Part shown: positions 53,832 to 64,000 of the stretch, piece after piece | Layout of the letters: every line of letters begins with the position of its first letter | Numbering within the stretch: position 1 is the first letter of the stretch | Assembly (NCBI RefSeq): GCF_028830055.1 | Contig: NZ_CP101655.1 | Coordinates: forward strand, 954,132-1,018,131 | Reading direction: 5' to 3' | Source: Pseudomonas serboccidentalis | Lineage (GTDB): Bacteria > Pseudomonadota > Gammaproteobacteria > Pseudomonadales > Pseudomonadaceae | Length of the DNA stretch: 64,000 nt | The notes under the pieces: model-generated | What the model was told of the DNA's origin: nothing | Seen by the model: the letters and a program-made list of their open reading frames with translations, nothing else | Database searches by the model: none | Translations under genes and position numbers: made by a program

Positions 53832-54890
53832 TTAGAGAGCAGGTTTTTTTGAAATCGCTGTATGCAGATAGTGTTCTGCAACGTCCAGCATTCGGTTGGC
53901 AAAACCCCATTCGTTGTCGAACCAGGCCAGGATGTTCACCAGCTTGGGACCGGATACACGGGTCTGACTGGCATCGACGATGGCCGAATGTGGGTCATGG
54001 TTGAAATCACAGCTGGCGTGCGGCAACTCGGTGTAAGCCAGCAAGCCTTTGAGCGGGCCATTGGTGGCGGCCTCGCGCAGGATCCGGTTGACCTCGTTGG
54101 CGTCGGTCGCCGTGGCGGTCTGCATCGTGATGTCGAGGCAGGACACGTTGACCGTCGGCACGCGTACGGCTTTGGCCTGAATTCGCCCGGCAAGTTCCGG
54201 CAGCAGGCGCTCGATGCCTCGCGCCAGACCAGTGGACACCGGGATCACCGACTGGAACGCCGAACGGGTGCGGCGCAGGTCTTCGTGGTGATAGGCGTCG
54301 ATCACCGGTTGATCGTTCATCGCCGAGTGAATCGTGGTGATCGACACGTAATCCAGGCCGATTGCCTTGTCCAGCAGGCGTAACAGCGGCACGCCGCAGT
54401 TGGTGGTGCAGGAGGCGTTGGACACCAGCAGCTCATCGCCGGTCAGGCAATCCTGATTGACGCCGTAGACGATGGTGGCGTCGACATCCGCCTCGCTGGC
54501 CATCGGCTGTGAAAACAGCACGCGTGGTGCGCCGGCGTCGAGGAAACGCTGGCCGTCTTCACGGGTGTTATAGGCACCGGAGCATTCGAGCACCAGATCG
54601 ACGCCCAGCGACGCCCAATCGATGCCTTCGGGGGTGGCACTGCGCAGGACCTTCACGCAGTCGCCATTAATATGCAGACAATCGCCCTCGACCCGCACTT
54701 CGCCGGGAAAGCGGCCATGGGTGGAGTCAAAGCGTGTCAGGTATTCGATGCTGGCCATGTCCGCCAGATCGTTGATCGCGACAATTTCAAACCCGGCCTT
54801 CTCGCCACGCTCGAACAACGCACGCAAGACGCAACGACCAATCCGGCCGTAGCCGTTGAGTGCAACTTTGTAGGGACGCGGTTGAGGCAT
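53832..54890 (-). CDS. epd: D-erythrose-4-phosphate dehydrogenase
   Basis: GapA-like enzyme oxidising erythrose 4-phosphate to 4-phosphoerythronate for pyridoxal phosphate synthesis. The 352 residues show NAD motif [10 protein letters not shown] at 11-20, catalytic C161 in SNASCTTNC, and C-terminal [13 protein letters not shown]. Position between tkt and pgk is the classic epd location and the sequence lacks features of catabolic GapA (for example S-loop differs: [20 protein letters not shown]). Start [13 protein letters not shown] at 54890. A glyceraldehyde-3-phosphate dehydrogenase role cannot be excluded. Confidence 0.92.
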   Translation of the reverse strand: MPQPRPYKVALNGYGRIGRCVLRALFERGEKAGFEIVAINDLADMASIEYLTRFDSTHGRFPGEVRVEGDCLHINGDCVKVLRSATPEGIDWASLGVDLVLECSGAYNTREDGQRFLDAGAPRVLFSQPMASEADVDATIVYGVNQDCLTGDELLVSNASCTTNCGVPLLRLLDKAIGLDYVSITTIHSAMNDQPVIDAYHHEDLRRTRSAFQSVIPVSTGLARGIERLLPELAGRIQAKAVRVPTVNVSCLDITMQTATATDANEVNRILREAATNGPLKGLLAYTELPHASCDFNHDPHSAIVDASQTRVSGPKLVNILAWFDNEWGFANRMLDVAEHYLHTAISKKPAL

Positions 54891-54927
54891 GGGGTTCTCG
54901 ATAGTATTCGCTAACAACACAACCCCA

Positions 54928-54962
54928 TGTAGGAGCGGCCCGAGCCTTCGGCAGCTCCTACA
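54928..54962. repeat. Minimal family-2 hairpin
   Basis: TGTAGGAGCGGCCCGAGCCT then TCGGCAGCTCCTACA; a short, GC-rich copy lacking the GATC core, between tkt and epd. Confidence 0.8.
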
Positions 54963-55000
54963 GGGGAACGCGGTAGCCGGGGCCACCGCATTCGTACTGC

Positions 55001-56998
55001 TTAGTCTTCCAGCAGCTCTTCAGCCTGACCCAGGATGTTTTCCAGGGTGAAGCCGAATTCTTCGAACAGTGCCGACGCCGGAGCCGATTCGCCGTAAGTG
55101 GTCATGCCGATCACGCGACCTTCCAGACCCACGTACTTGAACCAGAAGTCGGCGTGGGCCGCTTCGATCGCGATACGCGCGCTGACCTGCAACGGCAGAA
55201 CCGATTGCTTGTAGCCAGCGTCCTGGGCATCGAACACGCTGGTGCAAGGCATGGAAACCACGCGCACCTTGCGGCCTTGTTCGGTCAGTTTGTCGTAGGC
55301 CTGAACGGCCAGACCGACTTCCGAACCGGTCGCGATCAGGATCAGCTCAGGCTCGCCTGCGCAGTCCTTCAACACGTAGCCACCGCGGCTGATATCGGCG
55401 ATCTGGGCAGCGTCACGCTCTTGGTGCTGCAGGTTCTGACGCGAGAAGATCAGCGCCGACGGGCCGTCTTTACGCTCCAGCGCGTTTTTCCAGGCCACCG
55501 CCGATTCAACGGCATCGGCTGGACGCCAGGTGTCGAGGTTCGGCGTGGTACGCAGGCTGGTCAGTTGCTCGATTGGCTGGTGCGTCGGGCCGTCTTCACC
55601 CAGACCGATGGAGTCGTGGGTGTAGACGTGGATCACGCGCTGCTTCATCAGTGCGGACATGCGCACCGCGTTGCGAGCGTATTCCATGAACATCAGGAAG
55701 GTCGCGCCGTAAGGCACCAGGCCGCCGTGCAGGGTGACGCCGTTCATGATCGCGGTCATGCCGAATTCGCGCACACCGTAGTACATGTAGTTGCCGCTGG
55801 CGTCTTCAGCGTTGACGCCTTTGCAACCTTTCCACAGGGTCAGGTTGGAACCGGCCAGGTCAGCCGAACCGCCGAGCAGTTCCGGCAGCAGCGGGCCGAA
55901 CGCGTTCAGGGTGTTCTGGCTGGCTTTACGGCTGGCGATGGTTTCGCCCTTGGCCGCCACTTCAGCGATGTAGGCCGAGGCTTTTTCCGCGAAGTCAGCC
56001 GGCAGCTCGCCGCTCAGACGACGGATCAGCTCGTTGGCTTCGGTCGGGAACGCGGCGGAGTAGGCAGCGAAACGCTGATCCCACTCGGCTTCGGCCGCGC
56101 GACCTTTTTCCTTGGCGTCCCACTCGGCATAAATGTCGGCCGGGATTTCGAACGGACCGTAGTTCCAGTTCAGCGCCTGACGGGTCAGGGCGATTTCCGC
56201 GTCACCCAGCGGGGCACCGTGGCAGTCTTCTTTGCCCTGCTTGTTCGGCGAACCGAAACCGATGGTGGTCTTGCAGCAGATCAGGGTCGGCAGCGGGCTC
56301 TTGCGCGCGGTTTCGATGGCGGTCTTGATCTCTTCCGGATCATGACCGTCGACGTTGCGAATCACCTGCCAGTTGTAGGCTTCGAAACGCTTCGGCGTGT
56401 CGTCGGTGAACCAGCCTTCGACTTCGCCATCGATGGAGATGCCGTTGTCATCGTAGAAGGCGATCAGCTTGCCCAGGCCCAGGGTACCGGCCAGGGAAGC
56501 GACTTCGTGGGAAATACCTTCCATCATGCAGCCATCACCCAGGAACACGTAGGTGTGGTGGTCGACGATGTTGTGGCCAGGACGGTTGAACTGCGCGCCC
56601 ATGACTTTTTCTGCCAGCGCGAAACCCACGGCGTTGGCCAGACCCTGACCCAGTGGGCCGGTGGTGGTCTCGACGCCTGGGGTATAGCCGAATTCCGGGT
56701 GACCCGGGGTGCGGCTGTGCAGTTGACGGAACTGCTTGAGGTCTTCGATCGACAGGTCGTAACCGGTCAGGTGCAACAGCGAGTAGATCAACATCGAGCC
56801 ATGGCCGTTGGACAGCACGAAGCGGTCACGGTCGGCGAACGATGGATTGCTCGGGTTGTGCTTGAGGTAGTCGCGCCAAAGCACTTCGGCGATATCTGCC
56901 ATACCCATAGGGGCACCGGGATGGCCGCTGTTGGCTTTTTGCACGGCATCCATGCTGAGGGCACGAATGGCGTTGGCACGCTCACGACGGCTAGGCAT
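55001..56998 (-). CDS. tkt: Transketolase
   Basis: Thiamine-diphosphate enzyme of the pentose phosphate pathway moving two-carbon units between ketoses and aldoses. Of standard length (665 residues): [13 protein letters not shown] at 24-36, thiamine motif [19 protein letters not shown] near 153-171, [16 protein letters not shown] near 245-260, and the C-terminal [15 protein letters not shown] near 469-483. The start [15 protein letters not shown] at 56998 has AGGAGATC upstream. First gene of the minus-strand carbon cluster, divergent from the ArsR-type gene. Confidence 0.97.
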   Translation of the reverse strand: MPSRRERANAIRALSMDAVQKANSGHPGAPMGMADIAEVLWRDYLKHNPSNPSFADRDRFVLSNGHGSMLIYSLLHLTGYDLSIEDLKQFRQLHSRTPGHPEFGYTPGVETTTGPLGQGLANAVGFALAEKVMGAQFNRPGHNIVDHHTYVFLGDGCMMEGISHEVASLAGTLGLGKLIAFYDDNGISIDGEVEGWFTDDTPKRFEAYNWQVIRNVDGHDPEEIKTAIETARKSPLPTLICCKTTIGFGSPNKQGKEDCHGAPLGDAEIALTRQALNWNYGPFEIPADIYAEWDAKEKGRAAEAEWDQRFAAYSAAFPTEANELIRRLSGELPADFAEKASAYIAEVAAKGETIASRKASQNTLNAFGPLLPELLGGSADLAGSNLTLWKGCKGVNAEDASGNYMYYGVREFGMTAIMNGVTLHGGLVPYGATFLMFMEYARNAVRMSALMKQRVIHVYTHDSIGLGEDGPTHQPIEQLTSLRTTPNLDTWRPADAVESAVAWKNALERKDGPSALIFSRQNLQHQERDAAQIADISRGGYVLKDCAGEPELILIATGSEVGLAVQAYDKLTEQGRKVRVVSMPCTSVFDAQDAGYKQSVLPLQVSARIAIEAAHADFWFKYVGLEGRVIGMTTYGESAPASALFEEFGFTLENILGQAEELLED

Positions 56999-57190
56999 CG
57001 CTGATCTCCTGGGTGTGAATAATTGAAACGGAAAAAAGGAGGGCATTTTCCCTCACCGGAGCGCCTCGGGGCAATGACAGATAGTCATACGGAGGCGTTT
57101 TTCCCATGGTTAACAGTGGATTCTATTGGTGAAACCTTTCCGCTGTTGGTTTGTAGAGTTAACCAGCCGGTGAGAAGTGCCATCTATCGA

Positions 57191-57216
57191 GCAATATCAA
57201 AACTTTTTGATATTGC
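57191..57216. promoter_or_regulatory. Perfect palindromic operator before the ArsR-metK operon
   Basis: Arms GCAATATCAAAA (57191-57202) and TTTTGATATTGC (57205-57216) pair perfectly across 2 bp, 39 bp upstream of the ArsR-type ATG. It lies next to a TTGCAG (57219-57224) and TAGACT (57242-57247) pair with 17-bp spacing that could be the -35 and -10 boxes. Size, symmetry and place suit an ArsR-family dimer. Confidence 0.75.
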
Positions 57217-57255
57217 CCTTGCAGCGATTTCCTACCGTCACTAGACTGCTGCCCC

Positions 57256-58251
57256 ATGAACTTACGCGTGCCTTCCATTCGCCATGACGACTGCGACGAG
57301 CTGGCGGCCCTGTGCAAGGCCGGTGGCGACCCGCTGCGCCTGAATGTATTGCGCGCGCTGGCCAACGATTCGTTCGGTGTACTGGAACTGGCGCAGATTT
57401 TTGGCATCGGTCAGTCCGGCATGAGCCACCACCTCAAGGTGCTGGCCCAGGCCGATCTGGTGGCGACTCGGCGCGAAGGCAACGCGATTTTCTATCGCCG
57501 CGCCCTGCCCCACACCGAATTGCTGGGTGGCAAGTTGCACGCGGCACTGTTAGAAGAAGTCGACAATCTGGCGCTGCCGGACGACGTGCAGACCCGCATC
57601 GCCCAGGTACACGGACAACGTGAGGCGGCCAGCCAGGACTTTTTCGCCCGGGTTGCAGAGAAATTTCGCGCCCAGCAAGACTTGATCGCAGGCCTGCCGC
57701 AGTACCGTGACAGCGTGCTGGCCCTGCTCGATAAACTGAACTTCAATGGTGCTGCCACGGCCATTGAAGTCGGCCCCGGCGATGGTGCTTTTCTGCCGGA
57801 ACTGGCCCGCCGCTTCGGCACCGTAACCGCGCTGGACAACAGCCCGGCGATGCTCGAACTGGCGCGGCAGGTATGTGAACGTGAACAGCTGGCTAACGTC
57901 AGCCTGCAATTGGCCGATGCATTGAATGGCACCAGCCTTCAGGCCGACTGCGTGGTACTGAACATGGTGTTGCACCATTTCGCCGCACCGGCCGAAGCGC
58001 TCAAGCACATGGCCGGCCTGCTGCAACCGGGCGGTAGCCTGCTCGTGACAGAGTTATGTAGCCACAACCAGAGTTGGGCCAGGGAGGCCTGCGGTGATCT
58101 GTGGTTGGGGTTTGAACAGGACGATTTGGCCCGTTGGGCCACCGCTGCGGGACTCGTTCCCGGGGACAGCCTCTATGTAGGCTTACGTAATGGTTTCCAG
58201 ATCCAGGTTCGCCACTTTCAGCGACCGGCTGGCGACACTCACCATCGGTAA
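57256..58251 (+). CDS. ArsR-family regulator fused to a SAM-dependent methyltransferase domain
   Basis: A 331-residue fusion. Residues 10-100 are an ArsR winged helix (LCKAGGDPLRLNVLRAL; IFGIGQSGMSHHLKVLAQADLVATRREG, quoted in part: GIGQSGMSHHLKVLAQADLV). Residues about 150-300 are a class I methyltransferase with SAM motif I AIEVGPGDGAFLPELARRFG (quoted as EVGPGDGAFLPELA), an acidic ALDNSPAML and NMVLHHF. It sits 18 bp before metK in one operon. This context matches SahR-type regulators, which sense S-adenosylhomocysteine and repress SAM-cycle genes; that identity is inference. No Shine-Dalgarno is visible. Confidence 0.87.
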   Translation: MNLRVPSIRHDDCDELAALCKAGGDPLRLNVLRALANDSFGVLELAQIFGIGQSGMSHHLKVLAQADLVATRREGNAIFYRRALPHTELLGGKLHAALLEEVDNLALPDDVQTRIAQVHGQREAASQDFFARVAEKFRAQQDLIAGLPQYRDSVLALLDKLNFNGAATAIEVGPGDGAFLPELARRFGTVTALDNSPAMLELARQVCEREQLANVSLQLADALNGTSLQADCVVLNMVLHHFAAPAEALKHMAGLLQPGGSLLVTELCSHNQSWAREACGDLWLGFEQDDLARWATAAGLVPGDSLYVGLRNGFQIQVRHFQRPAGDTHHR

Positions 58252-58269
58252 ATTCAGGAAAACATCGAG

Positions 58270-59460
<1,191 letters not shown>

Positions 59461-59477
59461 GACGCCCTGGCGGTACA

Positions 59478-59515
59478 AAAAAGCCCCGCACGGTTCGCGC
59501 CGTGCGGGGCTTTTT
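59478..59515 (+). terminator. Rho-independent terminator of metK
   Basis: AAAAAGCCCCGCACGG and CCGTGCGGGGCTTTTT pair perfectly over a 6-base loop; T run on both sides. Confidence 0.95.
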
Positions 59516-59525
59516 CATGTTTGCA

Positions 59526-59607
59526 AAGATCAAAGGATCGCAGCCTTCGGCAGATCCTGCATGGGAATGCATTCTGTAGGAGCTGCCGAAGGCTGCGATC
59601 TTTTGAC
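59526..59607. repeat. REP doublet, family 2, slightly diverged
   Basis: AAGGATCGCAGCCTTCGGCA (left arm with two changes, AGATCCTGCAT outer end) and the standard GTAGGAGCTGCCGAAGGCTG right arm. Between metK and ligB. Confidence 0.87.
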
Positions 59608-59688
59608 TTTAACGCTGCGCAACACCCCGCAAAACACCAAGGCTACCTGACCCGCCATCCTCACCTAGCCTTCAAGCATTCCCCCTGA

Positions 59689-61380
<1,692 letters not shown>

Positions 61381-61477
61381 ACATGCAATCCCGGTACGCC
61401 GGGGAACCCAACGGCCACCGAGGCGCTCCAACTGCGCAGCGCCCGACTGACCCGATTGCCTTTGCACTGGAGCTTTT

Positions 61478-61873
61478 ATGAAACTTCTTTCACCGCTCGC
61501 CCTGCTGACACTTTGCGCCGTCATGGCCGCCCCCGTGATGGCCGACGAAGACGCCCCGGGCCTGACCGGTTGCGCCGCCAAGAAGCAGGGCATCATCAAC
61601 CAGATCGAACAGGCCAGGTCCCGCGGCAACGCCGATCAACAAGCCGGTCTGCAAACGGCACTGGATGAAGTGACGAAAAACTGCACCGACGCCGGCCTGA
61701 AGAAAGAACGCGAGAACAAGGTGCTGGATGCCAAGCACGAAGTCAGCAAGCGTCAGGCCGATCTCGACAAGGCGATGAAAAAAGGCGATCCGGAGAAGAT
61801 CAACAAACGCAAAGACAAACTGGCCGAGTCGCGCAAAGAGTTGCAGGACGCGCTGGACGAAATCGACAAGTAA
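61478..61873 (+). CDS. DUF1090 (YqjC-like) periplasmic protein
   Basis: A 131-residue secreted protein with a signal peptide (1-22, APVMADED). The mature part has a CAAKKQGIINQIEQAR opening, a second cysteine in KNCTDAG, and a long, highly charged helix (KRQADLDKAMKKGDPEKINK) that may form a coiled coil. This is the YqjC pattern; function is unknown. GGAG lies about 8 bp before the ATG. Confidence 0.88.
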   Translation: MKLLSPLALLTLCAVMAAPVMADEDAPGLTGCAAKKQGIINQIEQARSRGNADQQAGLQTALDEVTKNCTDAGLKKERENKVLDAKHEVSKRQADLDKAMKKGDPEKINKRKDKLAESRKELQDALDEIDK

Positions 61874-61885
61874 TCAGCAGAACCT

Positions 61886-62019
61886 TGTGGCGAGGGAGCT
61901 TACTCCCGCTCGACGGCGCAGCCGTTGCAACTCCGGCCGGTCGGTTCTTGCAGATACAACTCGGCTGAAGGGTTTCAGGGCTGCTGCGCAACCCAGCGGA
62001 AGCAAGCTCCCTCGCCACA
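61886..62019. repeat. REP doublet, family 1
   Basis: Arms TGTGGCGAGGGAGCTTACTC and GAAGCAAGCTCCCTCGCCAC, one change in each relative to the other copies. Between convergent DUF1090 and cytochrome genes. Confidence 0.88.
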
Positions 62020-62049
62020 GTTGCTCAGTTGCCCGGTAGCCTCAGACAA

Positions 62050-62499
62050 TCAATGATCCCGAAATTCTTTATGGCAAGCGCTGCAGGCATCTTCAACCTT
62101 CTGCACCGCCGGCCCCAGGTTACTGGCCTTGTACGGCTGAACCTTGCTGGTGATCACCAGTTCACCGGTGGCCGCCTCAAGGTTGCGGGCCAGTTCCTGA
62201 AAGCGCGCCTGGCGCAGCCAGACATCATCTTTGGCACTGGTGTGATCTTCTTCGCGCACCTGCGGAAAATGCTTCCATGGCTCATGGGACAACGCATCGA
62301 GCTTCACCGCACCGTCGGCGAATTTCGGCCCGTCGAACGGAATGCGTCCACGCAACATACCGCCCAGGTCTTCGCCGGTCTTGAGCATCTGCTTGAAGAT
62401 CGCCTTGCGTTGACCCAGCGGGGAATTCGGGTCGACACCGCCACAGGCGGACAAGGTCAGACAGGCCAGCAATACAACAGAAATTCTTTTAAGAGTCAT
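62050..62499 (-). CDS. c-type cytochrome lipoprotein (class II-like)
   Basis: A 149-residue protein with a lipoprotein signal (lipobox TLSAC at about 15-19) and a C-terminal haem motif CSACH at about 140-144, the arrangement of cytochrome c'/c-556 four-helix proteins. The midsection (GRIPFDGPKFADGAVKLDALS, quoted in part: DGPKFADGAVKLDALS; then W-rich KHFPQVREEDHTSAKDDVW) fits the family. Membrane-anchored by lipid on the periplasmic side. Redox partner unknown. Confidence 0.87.
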   Translation of the reverse strand: MTLKRISVVLLACLTLSACGGVDPNSPLGQRKAIFKQMLKTGEDLGGMLRGRIPFDGPKFADGAVKLDALSHEPWKHFPQVREEDHTSAKDDVWLRQARFQELARNLEAATGELVITSKVQPYKASNLGPAVQKVEDACSACHKEFRDH

Positions 62500-62627
62500 G
62501 GTGGCTTCAGGTCACGGAATTCGGCGGCCAGTATCCTCGCGCCACCGACAAACACCAATAGCCCTATTAAAATTACGGGTTGCCGGAGCGCATGGAGCAC
62601 TCAGGCAACCGGCACAGGAATCACTCC

Positions 62628-63800
62628 ATGAACAGCCGTTTCAAGGCCTGGCGTCACCCACTGATCGCAACTCTGCCACTGCTGGCAATCCTTGCCGGCT
62701 GCACCGGCGGCGACACTGCCAAACCGAAAACCCACGCCTTGGCCACGTATTCCAGCGCCAACTGGGAAGCCTTGCCAGCCGTGTCCGACAGCGATCTGGT
62801 CGCCGGTTTCGGCTCGTGGCGCAGCGCCTGCACCCGGCTCAAGGCTGACCCGATCTGGGGCGGCACCTGCGCCGCGGCAGCCAACGTGCCGCAGAGCGCC
62901 AACGAGATCCGTGCATTCCTCAAGCAGAATCTCGATGTGTTCGGCCTGCGCGCCGAGCACGACAATCCGAACGGTCTGATCACCGGTTACTACGAACCGG
63001 TCTATCCCGGCAGCCTGACGCCCACCGACGCGGCCAACGTGCCGGTGTACGGCGTTCCTGAAGACATGATCATCGTGTCGCTGGACAGCATTTACCCGGA
63101 GCTCAAGGGCAAGCGCCTGCGTGGCCGCCTCGAAGGTCGGGTGCTCAAGCCTTACGACGACGCGGCGACCATCGAATCCAAAGGCGTAAAAGCGCCTGTG
63201 GTGGCGTACCTGACCGATCCGATGAACCTGCAGTTCCTGCAGATCCAGGGCTCCGGGCGGATTCAGACGGCAGACGGCAAACAATTGCGCATCGCCTACG
63301 CCGACCAGAACGGCCACCCGTACCGACCGATCGGTCGCTGGCTGGTGGAACAGGGCGAGCTGAAGAAAGAAGACGTGACCATGAGCGCGATCAGCAACTG
63401 GGCCAAGGCCAACCCGTCACGCATTCCGGAACTGCTGGGCAGTAACCCGAGCTATGTGTTTTTCACCCGCAATCCCGACAGCAACGAAGGCCCGCGTGGC
63501 TCGCTGAACGTACCGCTGACTGCTGGCTATAGCGCGGCGGTGGACCGCAAGGTGATTCCGCTGGGTAGCTTGCTGTGGCTGTCGACCACCCGCCCCGATG
63601 GCACGGCACTGGTACGTCCGGTTGCGGCGCAGGACACCGGTGGTGCGATTGCCGGCGAGGTTCGTGCGGATCTGTTCTGGGGCACTGGCGATGCGGCCGG
63701 ACAACTGGCCGGGGACATGAAACAGCAGGGGCAGATCTGGATGCTCTGGCCCAAGGGAGCGGCGCTGCCGCAAGTGCCGCAGGTGGCTGACAAACCTTAA
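62628..63800 (+). CDS. mltA: Membrane-bound lytic murein transglycosylase A
   Basis: Cleaves peptidoglycan glycan strands with formation of 1,6-anhydromuramic ends at the outer membrane. The 390 residues start with a lipoprotein signal ending LAILAGC. MltA features: NGLITGYYEPVYPGSL near 120-135, MNLQFLQIQGSGRIQ near 200-214, NPSYVFF, and the 3D domain with catalytic Asp in AAQDTGGAIAGEVRADLFWG near 335-354. The start at 62628 was preferred over the TTG at 62580 because a signal peptide follows directly. Confidence 0.95.
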   Translation: MNSRFKAWRHPLIATLPLLAILAGCTGGDTAKPKTHALATYSSANWEALPAVSDSDLVAGFGSWRSACTRLKADPIWGGTCAAAANVPQSANEIRAFLKQNLDVFGLRAEHDNPNGLITGYYEPVYPGSLTPTDAANVPVYGVPEDMIIVSLDSIYPELKGKRLRGRLEGRVLKPYDDAATIESKGVKAPVVAYLTDPMNLQFLQIQGSGRIQTADGKQLRIAYADQNGHPYRPIGRWLVEQGELKKEDVTMSAISNWAKANPSRIPELLGSNPSYVFFTRNPDSNEGPRGSLNVPLTAGYSAAVDRKVIPLGSLLWLSTTRPDGTALVRPVAAQDTGGAIAGEVRADLFWGTGDAAGQLAGDMKQQGQIWMLWPKGAALPQVPQVADKP

Positions 63801-63805
63801 AAAGC

Positions 63806-63891
63806 AAAAAGATCGCAGCCTTCGGCAGCTCCTACAGGGGACATGTATCAACCCTGTAGGAGCTGCCGAAGGCTGCGATCTTTTGATCTTG
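63806..63891. repeat. REP doublet, family 2, inward orientation
   Basis: AAAAAGATCGCAGCCTTCGG and its complement around a 17-bp centre, between mltA and the convergent partial gene at the right edge. Confidence 0.9.
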
Positions 63892-63897
63892 CTTTAT

Positions 63898-64000
63898 CTA
63901 TACCGACACAAAGAAGAACGAAGCAATCAACCCCATCCCGACAAACCACACCAGCGACCGCAGAATCGCCCAGTCCGCCAGGTAGCAGATGATGTACAGC
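63898..64000 (-). CDS. C-terminal end of an unidentified membrane protein (cut off)
   Basis: The last 33 codons of a minus-strand gene that begins outside the window, ending at TAG (63900-63898). The tail contains a hydrophobic helix (SLVWFVGMGLIASFFFVSV) after LYIICYLADWAILR. Too little is present to name a family. Confidence 0.6.
   Translation of the reverse strand, partial: LYIICYLADWAILRSLVWFVGMGLIASFFFVSV

Noticed and set aside
57107..57165. TGGTTAAC and GTTAACCA inverted pair before tkt
   Set aside because: Arms of 8 bp with a 43-bp centre in a promoter gap may be chance; no known regulator could be tied to them from sequence alone.

Overview
The window is a continuous, gene-dense chromosomal stretch (54 genes called, two of them cut by the window edges) from a fluorescent Pseudomonas, most likely the P. 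fluorescens group. Three things point there: the high-GC coding bias, the gene content and order of the Pseudomonas choline / glycine betaine / carnitine region, and the many short REP-type inverted repeats of the kind common in P. fluorescens genomes. I see no rRNA, tRNA, CRISPR array, prophage or transposase gene, and every complete gene looks intact.

Region 1 (1-34.8 kb) is a catabolic supercluster for quaternary amines. betT imports choline, and betB/betA oxidise it to glycine betaine under the repressor BetI. CbcXWV is the ABC importer for choline, betaine and carnitine. CaiX binds carnitine; CdhA, CdhC and CdhB turn carnitine into betaine under CdhR. A gamma-butyrobetaine dioxygenase at the end of the cdh operon adds one more entry point. 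GbcA/GbcB demethylate betaine to dimethylglycine, and DgcA/DgcB with a dedicated EtfA/EtfB pair demethylate it to sarcosine. The serine formed downstream is deaminated by SdaB, and a threonine aldolase sits at the left edge. GbdR is the AraC-type master activator. Lesser-known members are a DUF5943 protein, an M19 dipeptidase and an SDR.

Region 2 (35.1-50.3 kb) is mixed housekeeping and accessory: a non-canonical TldD/TldE-like protease pair, an MFS exporter, RNA helicase DbpA, a BaiN/HI0933-type flavoprotein, YccS, a periplasmic solute-binding protein, ElaA, a small winged-helix regulator next to a YgjP-like metallopeptidase, a REC-PAS-GGDEF-EAL signalling protein and a PL7 alginate lyase.

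Region 3 (50.6-64 kb) holds the minus-strand central-carbon run tkt, epd, pgk, two small lipoprotein genes and fba. Divergent to it is an ArsR-methyltransferase fusion gene followed by metK, with a perfect palindromic operator in front. LigB, a DUF1090 protein, a c-type cytochrome lipoprotein and MltA close the window.

Intergenic DNA carries about 24 REP-type elements. Family 1 has arms beginning TGTGGCGAGGGAGCTTGCTC; family 4 is its variant beginning TGTGGCGAGGGGGCTTGCCC. Family 2 begins GTAGGAGCTGCCGAAGGCTG, or has CGCAGG in place of CGAAGG. Family 3 begins GTAGGAGTGAGCCTGCTCGC. The most unusual non-coding feature is the 864-bp convergent gap between gbcA and etfB. It holds four perfect TTATCCACA DnaA boxes embedded in a degenerate tandem repeat, with three more perfect boxes inside the adjacent etf genes.
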